Assembly (NCBI GenBank): GCA_900316515.1
Contig: ONDE01000001.1
Coordinates: forward strand, 124,001 to 188,000
From: an uncultured Bacteroidales bacterium
GTDB taxonomy: Bacteria > Bacteroidota > Bacteroidia > Bacteroidales > P3
DNA: 64,000 nt
Direction: 5' to 3'
A model generated the notes under the pieces. The model ran no database searches, was not told the DNA's origin, and saw only the letters and a list, made by a program, of their open reading frames with translations. The position numbers and the translations under genes were made by a program. The first letter of the stretch is position 1. Each line of letters opens with the position of its first letter. Positions 62,563 through 64,000 of the stretch are shown here, in pieces.

Positions 62563-63803
62563 ATACAAACGACATAAGAATTAACTTGCCGGCATCGAAA
62601 AGCATGAGCAACCGGTGGCTGATGATTAACCATATAACGGGTAGCCATTTCAGGATAGGTAAGTTGTCTACTTCCGCCGATACAAGACTGCTAAGAAAGC
62701 TGCTTGCACAGGTCGAAGAAAACGCGGCAGCAGAGAGGAGCGACAGCGACTTGTACTATTGCGACAATGCCGGTTCTGTCGCGCGGTTTATGATGCCGTT
62801 GCTGGCAGTAACTCCCGGCTATCATGTCCTCAGCGGCGACGACCGATTGCGCGAACGCCCTATGGCACCGATAATAGATGCCCTGCGGCAGATGGGGTTG
62901 AGAGTCGAATGTACTGAGAAGGAGGGCTTCCTCCCTGTGCAGATACAGGGAGGTGTGCCTGTCAGACGCACGGTGAGTGTCGACCCGCTGCTCAGCAGTC
63001 AGTTTGTCAGTGCACTGCTGTTGGTGGCTCCTCGTTTGCCAGAAGGCATATCCCTGACGATGACTCAACGACCTACTTCCCGACCGTATATCGAGATGAC
63101 TGCCGACGCATTGCGTATGGCAGGCATTGAGGTCCGGCGGTCGTCAAACGGCCGTACTTATTATGTCCAGCCGCTACAGGGAAAACCCAAGGCCGCATCA
63201 ATCACTATCGAGCGCGACTGGTCGTCGGCATCGTATTTCTATACTATGGCTATGCTGAGACCCGGTACACGCATAAGGCTTTTGGGACTCCAGCTGGATT
63301 CGTGTCAGGGTGATTCGGCTGCCGACGGGTTCTTCCGCCAACTGGGGGTGGTGAGCACCGAAGTGCGGTCGCCGTATCGCGCCGCCGGACGTAGCATCAC
63401 GATACAAGGAGGCGGCGAGATGGTGAAAAGCATCCAGTTCAACTGCATCGACTGCCCCGACCTTGTGCCGACTTTCGCCGTGGCGGCCGCAGCCGCCGGT
63501 GTGCGGACAATACTGAAGGGGGTTGGTAACATCGCCCTGAAGGAGAGCGACCGCATGGTCGCCATCACTAATGAGTTGAGGCGCATGGGTGGTCGTGTTA
63601 ATTCTACCGGCGACGAGTTGCATATCCTCCCGTCGGCATTGAAACCGACAGAGATGGTACGCACCTATGGCGACCACCGTATGGCTATGGCTTTTGCGCC
63701 ACTTCGCCTGCGTTTCCCAGACCTCAAGATTGAAAACCCGGAGGTTGTCGACAAGTCCTTCCCCGAGTTCTGGGAAGAGTTCGAGAAAGTACTTGCCTGT
63801 TGA
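62559..63803 (+). CDS. aroA: EPSP synthase
   Basis: 414 residues. LPASKSMSNRWLMINHIT, NAGSVARFMMPLLA, SSQFVSALLLVAP and KESDRMVAITNELR then TYGDHRMAMAFA are EPSP-synthase motifs. It makes EPSP from shikimate-3-P and PEP; aroC later in the pathway is at 39989. It overlaps the activator by 4 bases (ATGA) and miaA by 4 bases. Confidence 0.95.
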   Translation: MNTNDIRINLPASKSMSNRWLMINHITGSHFRIGKLSTSADTRLLRKLLAQVEENAAAERSDSDLYYCDNAGSVARFMMPLLAVTPGYHVLSGDDRLRERPMAPIIDALRQMGLRVECTEKEGFLPVQIQGGVPVRRTVSVDPLLSSQFVSALLLVAPRLPEGISLTMTQRPTSRPYIEMTADALRMAGIEVRRSSNGRTYYVQPLQGKPKAASITIERDWSSASYFYTMAMLRPGTRIRLLGLQLDSCQGDSAADGFFRQLGVVSTEVRSPYRAAGRSITIQGGGEMVKSIQFNCIDCPDLVPTFAVAAAAAGVRTILKGVGNIALKESDRMVAITNELRRMGGRVNSTGDELHILPSALKPTEMVRTYGDHRMAMAFAPLRLRFPDLKIENPEVVDKSFPEFWEEFEKVLAC

Positions 63804-64000
63804 GAAAGCGGCTCATAATAGTTGCAGGTCCTACGGCAGTTGGAAAGACTGCCTATGCTGTGCGACTCGCGCAGGAACTGGGAACGGAGATTATCTCATG
63901 CGACTCGCGGCAGTTTTATAGCGAGATGAGTATTGGAGTGGCTCGTCCTTCGCCCGACGAACTTGCTGCTGCGAAGCACCACTTCATAGCCTGCCGCTCG
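63800..64000 (+). CDS. miaA: tRNA dimethylallyltransferase (5' part)
   Basis: 67 codons to the window edge. It starts with TTG, sharing TTGA with the aroA stop. LIIVAGPTAVGKTAYAVRLA is the P-loop and IISCDSRQFYSEMSIGVARP the substrate loop of MiaA. It prenylates A37 of tRNAs reading UNN codons. Confidence 0.93.
   Translation, partial: MRKRLIIVAGPTAVGKTAYAVRLAQELGTEIISCDSRQFYSEMSIGVARPSPDELAAAKHHFIACRS

Overview
The window looks like chromosomal DNA of a Bacteroidales (Bacteroidota) bacterium. The evidence is many promoters of the Bacteroidota type (TAnnTTTG at -7, TTG about 19-20 bases upstream), little Shine-Dalgarno signal, a type IX secretion protein (PorQ), two proteins with CHU_C/type-B T9SS sorting ends, BspA-like leucine-rich repeats, and the gene orders ftsX-DUF3098-uppP-truB and dnaG / sigma-54 activator / aroA. 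Most of the window is GC-rich housekeeping DNA. The first 2.8 kb and the 4.5-kb leucine-rich-repeat gene are visibly AT-richer.

Layout. 1-2.8 kb: an accessory segment with a radical SAM gene cut by the window edge, gene remnants, and two large concentric inverted repeats built from octamer iterons. 2.9-4.3 kb: a LiaF-like membrane protein and a MntA/HepT toxin-antitoxin pair. 4.3-8 kb: ridA-bcd-etfB-etfA. 8-20.2 kb (mostly +): anmK, tRNA-Met, meaB, hemW-like, then SPOR and UspA genes on -, yggS, yitT, rpe, rlmI, kamA, porQ, lplA. 20.2-30.7 kb (-): glyS, a MacAB-TolC-type exporter, an orphan histidine kinase, a LolE-type permease, tpiA, adk. 30.8-39.2 kb (+): the leucine-rich-repeat protein, PPi-type phosphofructokinase, EnvC-like factor, lpxH, GNAT. 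39.2-58.9 kb (-): DUF4369 lipoprotein, aroC, FKBP, butyrate kinase, DUF58, thioredoxin, der, DUF5723, a lipoprotein, truB, uppP, DUF3098, ftsX, dnaN, a small lipoprotein, dapD and two T9SS cargo proteins. 59.3-64 kb (+): dnaG, sigma-54 activator, aroA and the start of miaA.

Metabolism. kamA, bcd-etfBA and butyrate kinase together suggest amino-acid (lysine) fermentation to butyrate with substrate-level ATP. A PPi-using phosphofructokinase fits an energy-saving anaerobe.

Most unusual signals. (1) A dispersed family of low-complexity tandem tracts (units of roughly 7-10 bases, such as TTTTCAC, CGAAGTCT, AATGATG, AGTGGAG). They fill spacers, supply stop codons, and enter reading frames in phase, where they encode signal-peptide cores (porQ, SPOR gene, EnvC-like gene, small lipoprotein) and linkers (dnaG, sigma-54 activator), or replace a conserved segment (yggS). 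(2) Two concentric inverted repeats with 3 x 8-base iteron arms flanking a probable primase/helicase-like remnant. (3) In-frame palindromic or AT-rich insertions in anmK, truB and lpxH. Large open frames antisense to real genes are shadows caused by GC-biased codon use and were left out.
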